Positions 29,306-40,800 of a stretch of DNA of 64,000 bases are shown here, one piece after another. The position numbers and the translations under genes were made by a program. The notes under the pieces were generated by a model. That model did no database searches and was not told the DNA's origin. It saw nothing but the letters and a program-made list of their open reading frames with translations. The first letter of the stretch is position 1. Every line of letters begins with the position of its first letter. The stretch is from Staphylococcus hsinchuensis (GTDB lineage: Bacteria; Bacillota; Bacilli; Staphylococcales; Staphylococcaceae): contig NZ_CP128355.1 in assembly GCF_038789205.1 (NCBI RefSeq), forward strand, positions 1,488,001 through 1,552,000, given 5' to 3'.

Positions 29306-30094
29306 ATGGCAGTAATTTCAATGAAACAATTGCTAGAAGCAGGTGTTCACTTCGGTCACCAAACACGCCGTTGGAACCCAAAAATGAAAAGATACATTTT
29401 CACTGAGAGAAATGGTATCTATATTATCGACTTACAAAAAACAGTTAAGAAAGTAGAAGAAGCTTACAATTTCGTTAAGCAATTATCAGAAGATGGCGGT
29501 AAAGTATTATTCGTAGGTACTAAGAAACAAGCTCAAGAGTCAGTTAAAGCAGAAGCTGAACGTTCAGGTCAATTCTACGTTAACCAAAGATGGTTAGGCG
29601 GAATTTTAACTAACTACAAGACGATTTCAAAACGTATCAAACGCATCTCTGAAATTGAAAAAATGGAAGAAGATGGCTTATTCGAAGTATTACCTAAAAA
29701 AGAAGTTGTAGAACTTAAAAAAGAATACGATCGCTTAATCAAATTCTTAGGCGGAATTCGTGATATGAAATCAATGCCTGAAGCATTATTTGTTGTTGAC
29801 CCTCGTAAAGAGCGCAACGCAATTGCAGAGGCACGTAAATTAAACATCCCTATCGTAGGTATCGTGGATACAAACTGTGATCCTGATGAAATAGATTATG
29901 TTATCCCTGCAAACGATGATGCTATCCGTGCCGTTAAATTATTAACTGGTAAGATGGCAGACGCAATCTTAGAAGGTCAACAAGGTGTATCAAATGAAGA
30001 AGTAGCTGCAGAACAGAACATCGATATGAAAGATTCAGAAGAAGCTACTGATAAAGAAACAACTGAAGAAAACACTTCTGTTGAATCAAACTAA
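29306..30094 (+). CDS. rpsB: 30S ribosomal protein S2
   Basis: S2 (262 residues) is a late-assembling protein of the 30S subunit that helps anchor S1. It shows [20 protein letters not shown] at the N-terminus, [32 protein letters not shown] and [21 protein letters not shown]. The last 30 residues are acidic and low in complexity, as in other staphylococci. AGGAGG precedes the ATG. A terminator separates it from tsf, with partial read-through likely. Confidence 0.98.
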   Translation: MAVISMKQLLEAGVHFGHQTRRWNPKMKRYIFTERNGIYIIDLQKTVKKVEEAYNFVKQLSEDGGKVLFVGTKKQAQESVKAEAERSGQFYVNQRWLGGILTNYKTISKRIKRISEIEKMEEDGLFEVLPKKEVVELKKEYDRLIKFLGGIRDMKSMPEALFVVDPRKERNAIAEARKLNIPIVGIVDTNCDPDEIDYVIPANDDAIRAVKLLTGKMADAILEGQQGVSNEEVAAEQNIDMKDSEEATDKETTEENTSVESN

Positions 30095-30109
30095 GAATAA
30101 TGTAAAATG

Positions 30110-30143
30110 GGTGATAAGATAAAAAGGCTTATCACCTTTTTTT
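30110..30143 (+). terminator. Terminator between rpsB and tsf
   Basis: GGTGATAAG (30110-30118) pairs with CTTATCACC (30128-30136), followed by seven T. Confidence 0.88.
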
Positions 30144-30186
30144 AAAATAAATACATTGAAAATTATTAACATTGGAGGAATATGTA

Positions 30187-31065
30187 ATGGCAATTTCAGC
30201 TAAACTTGTAAAAGAATTACGTGAAAAAACTGGCGCAGGTATGATGGACTGTAAAAAAGCGCTAACAGAAACTGATGGTGATATCGATAAAGCGGTAGAT
30301 TTCCTACGCGAAAAAGGTATTGCTAAAGCTGCTAAAAAGTCAGACCGTATCGCTGCTGAAGGTTTAGTACATGTTGAACAAAAAGGTAACGAGGCAGCAA
30401 TCGTAGAAATCAATTCTGAAACAGATTTCGTAGCACGAAACGAAGGTTTCCAAGAGTTAGTTAAAGAAATTGCTATTCAAGTTCTAGAAACTAAAGCAGA
30501 AACTGTAGAAGCTTTATTAGAAACTAAATTACCAAATGGTAAATCAGTTGACGAACGCATGAAAGAAGCGATTTCAACAATCGGTGAAAAACTTAGCATC
30601 CGTCGTTTCGCAGTAAGAACTAAATCAGACAATGATGCATTCGGTTCTTACCTACACATGGGTGGACGTATCGGTGTATTATCAGTAGTAGAAGGTACTG
30701 ATGATTCAGATGCCGCTAAAGATGTTGCAATGCACATCGCTGCAATCAACCCTAAATATGTATCATCTGAGCAAGTTAGCGAAGATGAAATCGCACATGA
30801 AAAAGACGTATTAAAACAACAAGCATTAAACGAAGGTAAACCTGAAAACATCGTAGAAAAAATGGTTGAAGGTCGTTTACGTAAATATTTACAAGAAATT
30901 TGTGCAGTTGACCAAAACTTTGTAAAAGATCCTGACCAAACAGTAGAAGGTTTCTTAAAATCTAAAGGTGGTAAACTTGTTGACTTCGTACGTTACGAAG
31001 TAGGCGAAGGTATGGAAAAACGCGAAGAAAACTTTGCTGATGAAGTTAAAGGACAAATGAAATAA
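30187..31065 (+). CDS. tsf: Elongation factor Ts
   Basis: EF-Ts (292 residues) exchanges GDP for GTP on EF-Tu. The N-terminal UBA-like domain starts [20 protein letters not shown], and the core includes [14 protein letters not shown] near residue 76-89 (the EF-Tu-binding TDFV motif) and [12 protein letters not shown]. The ATG at 30187 has GGAGG 8 bases upstream; the in-frame ATG at 30172 lies before it. Confidence 0.98.
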   Translation: MAISAKLVKELREKTGAGMMDCKKALTETDGDIDKAVDFLREKGIAKAAKKSDRIAAEGLVHVEQKGNEAAIVEINSETDFVARNEGFQELVKEIAIQVLETKAETVEALLETKLPNGKSVDERMKEAISTIGEKLSIRRFAVRTKSDNDAFGSYLHMGGRIGVLSVVEGTDDSDAAKDVAMHIAAINPKYVSSEQVSEDEIAHEKDVLKQQALNEGKPENIVEKMVEGRLRKYLQEICAVDQNFVKDPDQTVEGFLKSKGGKLVDFVRYEVGEGMEKREENFADEVKGQMK

Positions 31066-31085
31066 TTAATTATAATTAGAACAAG

Positions 31086-31160
31086 AAAGAAGACACCTTC
31101 TGTAATCCATATGAGAGGAACGCTTTTGTATCGGAATCACTATTGTGTCTTCTTTACTTG
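31086..31160 (+). terminator. Large hairpin between tsf and pyrH
   Basis: AAAGAAGACAC (31086-31096) is the exact complement of GTGTCTTCTTT (31145-31155). The 48-base loop can pair weakly inside. The T-run after the stem is short, so partial termination or transcript-end protection is possible. Confidence 0.55.
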
Positions 31161-31198
31161 TATCATTTACATATTTTTACAATAGAGAGGATAAGACA

Positions 31199-31921
31199 AT
31201 GGCTCAAACTTCTAATTACAAACGTGTTGTTTTAAAATTAAGTGGCGAAGCACTAGCAGGAAATGACGGTTTTGGTATTAATCCAATCATCATCAAAAGT
31301 ATTGCTGAACAGTTAACAGAAGTATCAAAAATGGATTGCGAAATTGCAGTTATCGTTGGTGGCGGAAATATTTGGAGAGGTAAGACAGGAAGCGATTTAG
31401 GAATGGATCGTGGTACTGCGGATTACATGGGCATGTTAGCCACTGTAATGAATGCATTAGCATTACAAGATAGCTTAGAACAGCTAGAATGTGATACAAG
31501 AGTGTTAACATCAATCGAAATGAAACAAGTAGCTGAACCTTATATCAGACGCCGTGCAATTAGACATTTAGAAAAAGGTCGCGTAGTTATCTTCGCGGCA
31601 GGTATTGGAAATCCATATTTCTCAACAGATACGACAGCAGCATTACGTGCAGCAGAAGTTGAAGCTGATGTAATCTTGATGGGTAAAAATAATGTTGATG
31701 GTGTATATTCAGCAGACCCTAAAGTAGATAAAGATGCAGTTAAATATGATCATTTAACACATATCCAAATGTTACAAGAAGGATTACAAGTTATGGATTC
31801 TACTGCATCATCATTCTGTATGGATAACAATATTCCATTGAATGTATTCTCTATTACTGAAGAAGGTAACATCAAACGTGCAGTGACGGGTGAAAAAATA
31901 GGAACATTAATTACAAAATAA
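31199..31921 (+). CDS. pyrH: Uridylate kinase (UMP kinase)
   Basis: PyrH (240 residues) phosphorylates UMP to UDP and belongs to the amino-acid-kinase family. It has [12 protein letters not shown] near residue 10, [11 protein letters not shown] near 46, [17 protein letters not shown] and [19 protein letters not shown] [15 protein letters not shown] near 160. The ATG at 31199 follows GAGAGG; the upstream frame has no ribosome site. It is followed 10 bp later by frr. Confidence 0.97.
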   Translation: MAQTSNYKRVVLKLSGEALAGNDGFGINPIIIKSIAEQLTEVSKMDCEIAVIVGGGNIWRGKTGSDLGMDRGTADYMGMLATVMNALALQDSLEQLECDTRVLTSIEMKQVAEPYIRRRAIRHLEKGRVVIFAAGIGNPYFSTDTTAALRAAEVEADVILMGKNNVDGVYSADPKVDKDAVKYDHLTHIQMLQEGLQVMDSTASSFCMDNNIPLNVFSITEEGNIKRAVTGEKIGTLITK

Positions 31922-31937
31922 TCAGAGGTGTATGACA

Positions 31938-32492
31938 ATGAGTGACATTATGAATGATACTAAATCAAAAATGCAAAAATCTGTTGATAATTTATCAAGA
32001 GAATTAGCAAACATTAATGCAGGAAGAGCGAACTCTAATTTATTAAATGGTGTAAATGTTGATTATTACGGTGCTTCAACACCAGTTCAACAATTAGCAA
32101 GCATTAACGTACCAGAAGCACGTTTACTTGTCGTTTCACCATATGACAAATCTTCCGTTGAAACAATTGAAAAAGCAATTAATGCAGCAAACTTAGGTGT
32201 TAATCCTACAAGTGATGGCGAAGTAATTCGTATTAGTGTTCCGGCATTAACAGAAGAACGCCGTAAAGAGTTAGTTAAAGAAGTTAAAAAAACTGGTGAA
32301 AATGCGAAAGTAGCAGTAAGAAATGTACGTCGTGATGCTAACGATACACTTAAGAAACAAGAAAAAGACGGAGACATCACTGAAGATGATTTAAAATCAC
32401 AAACTGATGATGTTCAAAAACTAACTGATGATTCAATTAAAGAAATTGATCAATTACTAGAAGAAAAAGAGCAAGATATTATGTCAGTTTAA
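31938..32492 (+). CDS. frr: Ribosome recycling factor
   Basis: RRF (184 residues) with EF-G splits post-termination ribosomes. It shows the helical N-terminus [58 protein letters not shown] and the C-terminal helix ending DIMSV. AGAGGTG lies 7 bases before the ATG at 31938 and only 1 base before the in-frame ATG at 31932, so the former is chosen. Confidence 0.97.
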   Translation: MSDIMNDTKSKMQKSVDNLSRELANINAGRANSNLLNGVNVDYYGASTPVQQLASINVPEARLLVVSPYDKSSVETIEKAINAANLGVNPTSDGEVIRISVPALTEERRKELVKEVKKTGENAKVAVRNVRRDANDTLKKQEKDGDITEDDLKSQTDDVQKLTDDSIKEIDQLLEEKEQDIMSV

Positions 32493-32579
32493 AGTGGTCA
32501 ACGGATTTACTTACGTTTAATATGGCGAATATTTATTCAGCTTTATGTAAGAATAAAAGTATTTCCAAATTTTTGTCTG

Positions 32580-32615
32580 AACTGTATCAAATCATACTTT
32601 GGTACAGTTTTTTAT
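32580..32615 (+). terminator. Terminator after frr
   Basis: AACTGTATCAAA (32580-32591) pairs with TTTGGTACAGTT (32598-32609), followed by a T-run. Confidence 0.85.
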
Positions 32616-32715
32616 TTGTTTATTCAACCACGATTTCTATTATGATAAAATGATAGTTAAATGTATTATATACTTTTTATAATAAACAGTTAGGACCACA
32701 TTCGGAGGAAATACC

Positions 32716-33480
32716 ATGTTTAAAAAGTCAAGAAAGCAAAAAAGAAATGAATCAGATCACTCCAATATTGAACTAGATTTAGATAATATACCTCAACATG
32801 TCGCAATTATCATGGATGGTAATGGCCGTTGGGCAAAACAAAGAAAGCTACCACGTATTAAAGGGCATTATCAAGGTATGCAAACGGTGAAAAAAGTTAC
32901 ACGTGAAGCTAGTGATTTAGGTATTAAATATTTAACACTTTACGCATTTTCAACGGAAAATTGGACGCGACCTAAGAGTGAAGTTAATTACATAATGAAT
33001 TTACCGGTCGATTTTTTAAAAACATTTTTACCAGAATTAATTGAAAATAATGTAAAAGTAGAAACAATTGGATTTCTTGAAGACTTACCTAATTCAACTT
33101 TAAATGCGATTAATAAAGCGAAAGTAGAAACGCAACATAATACGGGACTCAAATTAATCTTTGCACTCAATTATGGCGGACGTGCAGAAATTGTACATAG
33201 TGTAAAATCAATTTACGAAAAACTCGCTGCCAATCAAATGTCTAGTGATGATATAACAGAAGATATGATCAACGAACATTTAATGACGCATAATTATCCA
33301 GATCCTGACCTTTTAATAAGAAGTTCAGGAGAACAACGTATAAGTAACTTCTTAATTTGGCAAGCATCTTATAGCGAATTTATTTTTAATGAAAAATTAT
33401 GGCCAGATTTTGATAAACATGATTTAATTGATTGTATTAAAATCTATCAATCACGCCAAAGAAGATTTGGTGGATTATAA
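32716..33480 (+). CDS. uppS: Undecaprenyl diphosphate synthase (isoprenyl transferase UppS)
   Basis: UppS (254 residues) extends farnesyl diphosphate with eight isopentenyl units to give the C55 carrier for peptidoglycan and teichoic acid synthesis. It shows [20 protein letters not shown] near residue 29-48 with the catalytic Asp, [13 protein letters not shown] near 82, and the C-terminal [24 protein letters not shown] precedes the ATG. cdsA follows, 16 bp after the stop. Confidence 0.97.
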   Translation: MFKKSRKQKRNESDHSNIELDLDNIPQHVAIIMDGNGRWAKQRKLPRIKGHYQGMQTVKKVTREASDLGIKYLTLYAFSTENWTRPKSEVNYIMNLPVDFLKTFLPELIENNVKVETIGFLEDLPNSTLNAINKAKVETQHNTGLKLIFALNYGGRAEIVHSVKSIYEKLAANQMSSDDITEDMINEHLMTHNYPDPDLLIRSSGEQRISNFLIWQASYSEFIFNEKLWPDFDKHDLIDCIKIYQSRQRRFGGL

Positions 33481-33496
33481 TAGTGAGGAGAAAAGT

Positions 33497-34279
33497 ATGA
33501 AAGTTAGAACTTTAACGGCAATTATTGCACTTATCGTCTTTCTTCCTTTCTTATTGAAGGGAGGCATCAGTTTAATTTTATTCTCATATTTACTCGCTTT
33601 TATTGGGTTAAAAGAGCTTTTAAATATGAATATGATTAAATTTTTATCTATTCCAGGTATTATAAGTGCACTTGGTGTGTTGATTATTATGTTACCTCAA
33701 CATGCAGGCGAATGGGTAAGTGACTTACAATTAAAGGGACTTATAGGAATGAGTTTTGTATTGTTAAGTTATACAGTGCTATCGAAAAATAGATTTAGCT
33801 TTATGGATGCGGCTTTCTGTTTAATGTCAATTGCCTATGTAGGTATAGGGTTCATGTATTTTTATGAAACACGTGAAGAAGGTTTACAATACATATTGTT
33901 TGCGTTCCTAGTAGTGTGGTTAACGGATACAGGTGCTTATATCTTTGGTAGATTGATGGGGAAACATAATTTGTGGCCTGTGATTAGTCCAAATAAAACG
34001 ATTGAAGGTTTTATTGGTGGGCTAATTTGTAGTATTACCGTACCATTGGTAATGATTATTTTTGTAGATTTTAATATTCCTCTTTGGTTGTTAATTATTT
34101 TTACAATTATTTTAAGTATGTTTGGTCAATTGGGTGATCTCGTTGAATCTGGTTTCAAGCGTCATTTTGGAGTTAAAGACTCAGGACGTTTATTGCCAGG
34201 TCATGGTGGGATATTAGATAGATTTGATAGTTTTATGTTCGTTTTACCACTATTAAATATTCTATTGATACAAATGTAA
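33497..34279 (+). CDS. cdsA: Phosphatidate cytidylyltransferase CdsA
   Basis: CdsA (260 residues) makes CDP-diacylglycerol from phosphatidate and CTP at the membrane. It has about eight hydrophobic helices and the family signature near the C-terminus: [20 protein letters not shown], then [23 protein letters not shown] is also typical. The ATG at 33497 follows GAGGAG; the longer upstream frame overlaps uppS without a ribosome site. The product feeds PgsA, encoded near the end of the window. Confidence 0.96.
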   Translation: MKVRTLTAIIALIVFLPFLLKGGISLILFSYLLAFIGLKELLNMNMIKFLSIPGIISALGVLIIMLPQHAGEWVSDLQLKGLIGMSFVLLSYTVLSKNRFSFMDAAFCLMSIAYVGIGFMYFYETREEGLQYILFAFLVVWLTDTGAYIFGRLMGKHNLWPVISPNKTIEGFIGGLICSITVPLVMIIFVDFNIPLWLLIIFTIILSMFGQLGDLVESGFKRHFGVKDSGRLLPGHGGILDRFDSFMFVLPLLNILLIQM

Positions 34280-34311
34280 TATAAACAATACAATGAGATA
34301 TGATTTTATAT

Positions 34312-34384
34312 AGGAGTTAATGGGATAATTTCACTGTTAAATATTAATTGAATTTGTCTCTTAACTCCTTTTGTTAAATGAAAT
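34312..34384 (+). terminator. Large hairpin between cdsA and rseP
   Basis: AGGAGTTAA (34312-34320) pairs exactly with TTAACTCCT (34371-34379) over a 50-base AT-rich loop, followed by TTTGTT. Confidence 0.55.
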
Positions 34385-34533
34385 AGAGTTTTCAGATAGC
34401 TTTTAGTAGTAAATTGAAATGAATTCATGTATATATGAACTACAGATATTTACATAAAATATGGTATGTTTATTGGTGAATATATCAATTTAACGAATTG
34501 CCAAGTTTAATATAAAATATGAGGTGTATTTAA

Positions 34534-35820
34534 TTGAGTTTTCTTGTAACAATTGTTGCTTTTATTATTGTTTTTGGTTTGCTTGTATCAGTGCATGAAT
34601 ATGGGCATATGTTTTTCGCTAAACGCGCAGGGATTATGTGTCCAGAGTTTGCGATTGGTATGGGACCTAAAATATTTAGCTTTAGAAAGAATGAAACATT
34701 ATATACAATTCGCTTATTACCAGTAGGTGGTTACGTACGTATGGCTGGTGATGGTTTAGAAGAACCACTCGTCAAACCAGGTATGCACGTAAAAATCAAA
34801 GTTAATGATAAAGATGAAATTACTCATATTATTTTAGACGATCAACACAAATTCCAACAAATTGAAGCAATCGAAGTGAAATCATGTGATTTTAAAGATG
34901 ATTTATTTGTGGAAGGTGTCACGTCATATGACCAAGAAAGACATCATTATTCAATTGCTAAGAAAGCGTATTATGTAGAAAATGGTAGTTTGATTCAAAT
35001 TGCCCCAAGAGATCGTCAATTCACTCACAAAAAGCCTTTCCAGAAATTTTTAACACTATTTGCCGGTCCGTTATTTAACTTTTTACTAGCGCTCGTTTTA
35101 TTTATTGGTTTAGCTTATTTCCAAGGTACTCCTACGAATGGCGTGGATAAAGTAGGTAAAGACTCTCCAGCCGAACATGCAGGATTAAAATCAGGAGATA
35201 AGATTGTTAAAATAGATAACAAAAAGACAAATGATCAAGACGCTATTAGTAACGCACTTAAGAAAAGCAAAGGTGATAAAGTAAAACTTACGGTTGATAG
35301 AGACGGTAAGCAAAAAACATTTAACGTAAAACCTAAGAAAGAAGAAGTGAAATTATCAAAAACACAAAAAGAAACAAAATATTTATTAGGTTATCAACCT
35401 TCAACTGAACATACATTATTTAAACCAATCGTTGATGGATTTAATAGAACGATTTTCGCAGTAAAAATCGTATTAACGGCTATTGTAGGTATGATTGCTA
35501 GTATCTTTACGGGACACTTCTCACTGAATATGTTGAATGGCCCAGTAGGTATTTATCATAATGTAGACACTGTCGTTAAAACAGGTATTATTAATTTAAT
35601 TTCTTGGACAGCATTATTAAGTGTTAACTTAGGTTTAATGAACTTATTACCAATTCCAGCATTAGATGGTGGACGTATTTTATTCGTATTTTATGAAGCT
35701 ATATTTAGAAAGCCATTAAACAAAAAGGCGGAGACAGCCATTATTGCTGTAGGCGCAATATTCGTTTTAATTTTAATGGTGCTCGTAACATGGAATGATA
35801 TCCAACGCTATTTCTTATAA
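34534..35820 (+). CDS. rseP: Site-2 intramembrane zinc metalloprotease RseP (RasP)
   Basis: This 428-residue membrane protease cuts transmembrane segments in regulated proteolysis and clears signal-peptide remnants. The zinc motif HEYGH lies in the first helix near residue 22-26. A PDZ domain spans about residues 190-280 ([20 protein letters not shown]), and the second active-site motif [13 protein letters not shown] is near 372-384. Four membrane helices are predicted. The start is TTG with GAGGTG upstream. Confidence 0.96.
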   Translation: MSFLVTIVAFIIVFGLLVSVHEYGHMFFAKRAGIMCPEFAIGMGPKIFSFRKNETLYTIRLLPVGGYVRMAGDGLEEPLVKPGMHVKIKVNDKDEITHIILDDQHKFQQIEAIEVKSCDFKDDLFVEGVTSYDQERHHYSIAKKAYYVENGSLIQIAPRDRQFTHKKPFQKFLTLFAGPLFNFLLALVLFIGLAYFQGTPTNGVDKVGKDSPAEHAGLKSGDKIVKIDNKKTNDQDAISNALKKSKGDKVKLTVDRDGKQKTFNVKPKKEEVKLSKTQKETKYLLGYQPSTEHTLFKPIVDGFNRTIFAVKIVLTAIVGMIASIFTGHFSLNMLNGPVGIYHNVDTVVKTGIINLISWTALLSVNLGLMNLLPIPALDGGRILFVFYEAIFRKPLNKKAETAIIAVGAIFVLILMVLVTWNDIQRYFL

Positions 35821-35838
35821 GAAAGGGGATTTATAAGC

Positions 35839-37518
35839 ATGAAACAATCCAAAGTGTTTATACCAACTATGAAAGAAGAACCAGCTGGTGCAGAAGCGCG
35901 AAGTCACAGTTTATTATTAAAAGGCGGACTTATTAAACAAAGCACGAGTGGTATTTACAGTTATTTACCTCTCGCTACAAAGGTGTTAAACAATATTGAA
36001 GCAATTATTAGAGAAGAAATGGAAAATATTGATGCGGTAGAAATATTAATGCCGGCATTACAACAATCTGAACTTTGGGAAGAATCAGGGCGTTGGAATG
36101 CATATGGTCCTGAACTTATGCGTTTAAAAGATCGCAATGGTCGTGAATTTGCTTTAGGTCCAACACATGAAGAAGTCGTGACGTCACTCGTACGTGATGA
36201 ACTTAAATCGTATAAACAACTGCCATTAACTTTATTCCAAATCCAGTCTAAATATAGAGATGAAAAACGTCCGCGCTTCGGTTTACTCCGTGGTAGAGAA
36301 TTCATTATGAAAGATGCTTATTCGTTCCATGCTGACGAAACGTCATTGGATGAAGCTTATCAACAAATGTATGATGCGTATAAACGTATATTTAGTAGAG
36401 TTGGATTAAATGCACGACCTGTAGTAGCTGATTCAGGTGCAATTGGAGGTAGTCATACACATGAATTTATGGCATTAAGTGAAATCGGTGAAGACACCAT
36501 CGTTTACAGTCAGCAAAGTGATTACGCTGCGAATATCGAAAAAGCGGAAGTTGTTTATAGTCCAAATGAAAAACACGATGAAATCCAATCGTTAACTAAA
36601 GTAGCAACACCAGACGTGAAGACAGCACAAGCACTAGCAGACTTTTTAGAAAAACCATTAGACGAAACGACAAAATCAATGGTGTTTAAAGTCGAGGGAG
36701 AATTTATTATGGTCCTAATTCGTGGTCACCATGAAATAAATGATGTGAAACTTAAGAGTTATTTCGAAACTGATAATATCGAATTTGCTACTGAAGATGA
36801 AATAGTGAACTTATTAGGTGCGAAACCTGGATCACTAGGTCCAGTCTTTGACAAAGATATTAAAGTATACGCTGATAACTATATACAAGACTTAAATAAT
36901 ATCGTTGTAGGTGCTAATGAAGATGGATATCACTTATTGAATGCGAATGTTGGAAGAGACTTTGAGGTAGAAGCCTTTGGAGACTTCAGATTTATTTTAG
37001 AAGGTGAACCTCTCGCAGATGGTTCAGGTGAAGCGCATTTTGCAGAAGGTATTGAAGTAGGCCAAGTCTTTAAATTAGGTAAAAAATATTCTGAGTCAAT
37101 GAATGCTACGATTTTAGATAATCAAGGAAGAGCTCAATCACTATTAATGGGTTGTTATGGTATTGGGGTTTCAAGAACATTAAGTGCCATTGTTGAACAA
37201 AACAGTGACGAAAATGGTATCATTTGGCCAAAATCAGTGACACCATATGATGTGCACTTAATCACTATTAACCCTAAAAAAGATGATCAACGTGAATTAG
37301 CAGACCAACTCTATGCACAGATTAAAGAAAGTTATCAAGTACTTTATGATGATAGAAAAGAACGTGCAGGTGTGAAATTCAATGACGCAGACTTAATTGG
37401 ATTACCAATCCGTATCGTTGTTGGAAAAAATGCTTCAGAAGGTATCGTGGAAGTGAAACGACGTGATACAGGTGATAGCGAAGATGTTCATGTGGATCAA
37501 TTAGTAAATTATATCTAA
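35839..37518 (+). CDS. proS: Prolyl-tRNA synthetase
   Basis: ProS (559 residues) is the bacterial class II form with an editing insertion. It shows [20 protein letters not shown] at the N-terminus, motif 2 region [20 protein letters not shown] near residue 138-157, an inserted editing domain of about residues 225-405 ([17 protein letters not shown]), motif 3 [13 protein letters not shown] near 435 and a C-terminal anticodon domain. GAAAGGGG lies ahead of the ATG. No T-box leader was seen upstream. Confidence 0.97.
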   Translation: MKQSKVFIPTMKEEPAGAEARSHSLLLKGGLIKQSTSGIYSYLPLATKVLNNIEAIIREEMENIDAVEILMPALQQSELWEESGRWNAYGPELMRLKDRNGREFALGPTHEEVVTSLVRDELKSYKQLPLTLFQIQSKYRDEKRPRFGLLRGREFIMKDAYSFHADETSLDEAYQQMYDAYKRIFSRVGLNARPVVADSGAIGGSHTHEFMALSEIGEDTIVYSQQSDYAANIEKAEVVYSPNEKHDEIQSLTKVATPDVKTAQALADFLEKPLDETTKSMVFKVEGEFIMVLIRGHHEINDVKLKSYFETDNIEFATEDEIVNLLGAKPGSLGPVFDKDIKVYADNYIQDLNNIVVGANEDGYHLLNANVGRDFEVEAFGDFRFILEGEPLADGSGEAHFAEGIEVGQVFKLGKKYSESMNATILDNQGRAQSLLMGCYGIGVSRTLSAIVEQNSDENGIIWPKSVTPYDVHLITINPKKDDQRELADQLYAQIKESYQVLYDDRKERAGVKFNDADLIGLPIRIVVGKNASEGIVEVKRRDTGDSEDVHVDQLVNYI

Positions 37519-37577
37519 AATTTATATACTCAAATTTAATATTCAAATTCATTTTGTGATCTAGATTGAACAGGTTT

Positions 37578-37660
37578 AAGAGGTTGGGACAAAGTTCTGC
37601 AAATTGATTCAAACACCGTATAGTTTGAATACAATGCTATCGTCCTAACCTCTTACTATT
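37578..37660 (+). terminator. Two-layer hairpin terminator after proS
   Basis: An outer 13-bp stem AAGAGGTTGGGAC (37578-37590) / GTCCTAACCTCTT (37642-37654) encloses a perfect inner stem ATTCAAAC (37607-37614) / GTTTGAAT (37623-37630). It is followed by ACTATTTT. The rest of the proS-polC gap is AT-rich with no further structure recognised. Confidence 0.7.
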
Positions 37661-37808
37661 TTGAAAAGTGGACGAAATTAGAACTTAAGTTTAACTATTA
37701 GATATTTAGAAATAAACATAATATTATAGAACTTGTATAAATACATAGCCGAGACCCATACAAATATTGAAAAAGTGTAGTGTTATTGAAAGTTAGGTGG
37801 TTCATGTC

Positions 37809-40800
37809 ATGACAATGACAAATCAGGAAAAATTTAAAGTACTTGTAGATCAAATTAAAATGGAAAATCAGTTAGATGCCTCATTTATCGAACAGAGCGA
37901 ATTAACACGTGTAGATGTGTCGACATCTAAACGCACATGGCTGTTTCAATTTGTGTTTCCATATTTTTTATCAGTAGAAGATTATTTACTGTTTACCCAT
38001 GCAGTTAAAGAAGAGTTCAGTCCAATTGCGGAAGTTGATTATAATATTTCTGTACGTGATACGACACCTCAAGATGAGCTAGCGATAAAATATTTCAGTC
38101 ATTGTATCGACCAAACACAACTGTCACCAAAAGTGAAAGGGCAGTTAAAACAAAAGAAATTAATCATGTCTGGAAATGTTTTAAAGGTTGTTTGTCAAAA
38201 TGATATCGAACGTCAACATTTTGATAAAGCATGTAATGGTCATTTAACAGATGCTTATAAGAAGTGTGGTTTTGACATTAACCAAGTTATTTTTGAAACA
38301 GATGATACAGAAAATGACGAAAATTTAGCATCACTAGAAGCACATATTCAAGAAGAAGATCAAAAAAGTGCCCGCGAAGCAACTGAGAAATTAGAAAAAA
38401 TGAAAGCTGAAAAAGCCAAACAACAAGATAATAACGAAAGTTCAGTATCAAAATGTCAGATTGGAAAACCAATTCAAATTGAAAATGTACGTCCGATTGA
38501 GTCTATCTTAGAAGAAGAATTTAAAGTAGCAGTTGAAGGTGTTATTTTTGATATTAATCTTAAAGAACTAAAAAGTGGACGTCATATTGTAGAACTTAAA
38601 GTTACTGATTATACGGACTCACTCGTATTAAAAATGTTCACACGTAAAAATAAAGATGACTTAGATCATTTCAAAGCACTGAGTGTAGGAAAATGGGTAC
38701 GTGCACAAGGACGTATTGAAGAAGATACATTCGTGCGTGATCTCGTGATGATGATGTCTGATATTGAGGAAATAAAGAAAAATCCTAAACAAGATAAGGC
38801 TGAAGAAAAGCGCGTAGAATTTCACTTGCATTCTTCAATGAGTCAAATGGATGGTATACCGAATATCAGTTCATACGTTGAGCAAGCAGCTAAATGGGGC
38901 CACCAGGCAATAGCTGTGACGGATCATAATGTTGTTCAAGCATTTCCAGATGCCCATGCAGCAGCTGAAAAAAATGATATAAAAATGATTTACGGTATGG
39001 AAGGTATGCTCGTTGACGACGGCGTGCCAATTGCCTATAAGCCCAAAGACCGTAACCTGAAATCAGCAACATATGTTGTTTTTGACGTCGAGACAACGGG
39101 TTTATCCAACCAATACGACAAAATTATCGAACTCGCAGCCGTTAAAGTTGAAGATGGTGAGATAGTAGATAAATTCGAACGCTTTAGTAATCCACACGAA
39201 CGTCTATCTGAAACGATTAAAAACTTAACGCATATTACAGACGATATGCTAGTCGATGCACCAGAAATTGACGAAGTGTTAACAGAATTTAAGGAATGGG
39301 TTGGCGATGCCATTTTCGTAGCTCATAATGCTTCTTTCGATATGGGCTTTATAGATACAGGATATGAAAGTGTTGGCCTTGGTGAATCGACAAATGGAGT
39401 TATCGATACGTTAGAGCTATCACGTACGATAAACACTGAGTTTGGTAAACATGGATTAAATTTCTTAGCTAAGAAATACGGTGTAGAACTTACGCAACAC
39501 CACCGTGCGATTTATGATACGGAAGCGACAGCATACATTTTTATCAAAATGCTTAAACAGTTAGAAGAGCTTGAAGTATACAATCACCAAGACATTAATC
39601 AGTCACTTTCGAATGAAGATGCTTATAAGCGTGCTCGTCCTACCCATGTCAATCTCATTGTCCAAAACCAACAAGGTTTGAAGAACTTATTTAAAATCGT
39701 CAGCGATTCATTAGTTAAATATTATTATAGAACGCCTAGAATACCGCGTTCATTAATGAATGAATATCGTGAAGGTATCCTTGTAGGTTCAGCATGTGAT
39801 GAAGGTGAAGTGTTTACTGCAGTGATGCAAAAAGATCAATCTCAAGTTGAACGCATTGCTAAATACTATGATTTTATAGAAATACAACCACCTGCACTTT
39901 ATCAAGATTTAATTGACCGCGAACTCGTACGTGATACTGATACATTACATGAAATCTATGATCGATTAATCGAAGCGGGTAGCGTCAATGATATCCCAGT
40001 TATTGCTACAGGGAATGCGCATTTTTTACATGAACATGATGCTATTGCACGTAAGATTTTAATTGCATCTCAACCAGGTAATCCATTGAACCGTACAACT
40101 TTACCTGACGCACATTTTAGAACAACAGATGAAATGTTAGATGAATTCCATTTCTTAGGTGAAGAAAAAGCAAATGAAGTCGTTGTGAAAAATACGAATG
40201 CTTTAGCAGATCGTATAGAACGTGTCGTTCCGATTAAAGATGAACTTTACACCCCTAGAATGGATGGCGCAAACGAGGAAATTCGTGAATTGAGTTATTC
40301 TAATGCGAAAGCACTATATGGTGAAGACTTACCACAAATCGTTATCGATCGATTAGAGAAAGAATTAGAAAGTATTATCGGAAATGGATTTTCAGTTATT
40401 TACTTAATTTCACAACGCCTGGTTAAAAAATCATTAGATGATGGTTATTTAGTTGGTTCTCGTGGTTCGGTTGGTTCGAGTTTCGTAGCGACGATGACTG
40501 AAATTACAGAAGTCAATCCTTTACCACCACATTATATATGTCCTCACTGTAAAACGAGTGAATTTTTTGACGATGGTTCTGTCGGGTCAGGTTTTGATTT
40601 ACCTGATAAAAAATGTGAAACATGTGGTACTGAATTAATTAAAGAAGGGCAAGATATTCCTTTCGAAACGTTCTTAGGATTCAAAGGAGATAAAGTACCT
40701 GATATCGACTTAAACTTTAGTGGTGAATACCAACCACATGCTCATAATTATACGAAAGAATTATTCGGTGAAGATAAAGTGTTTAGAGCTGGTACGATAG

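Noticed and set aside
31105..31125. AATCC...GAGAGG in the tsf-pyrH loop, similar to a PyrR-binding RNA
   Set aside because: The spacing differs from the consensus (four extra bases), the flanking stem does not match, and pyrH is not a usual PyrR target.
35800..35838. Possible T-box before proS
   Set aside because: Only 18 bases separate rseP and proS, and no T-box sequence or terminator is present.
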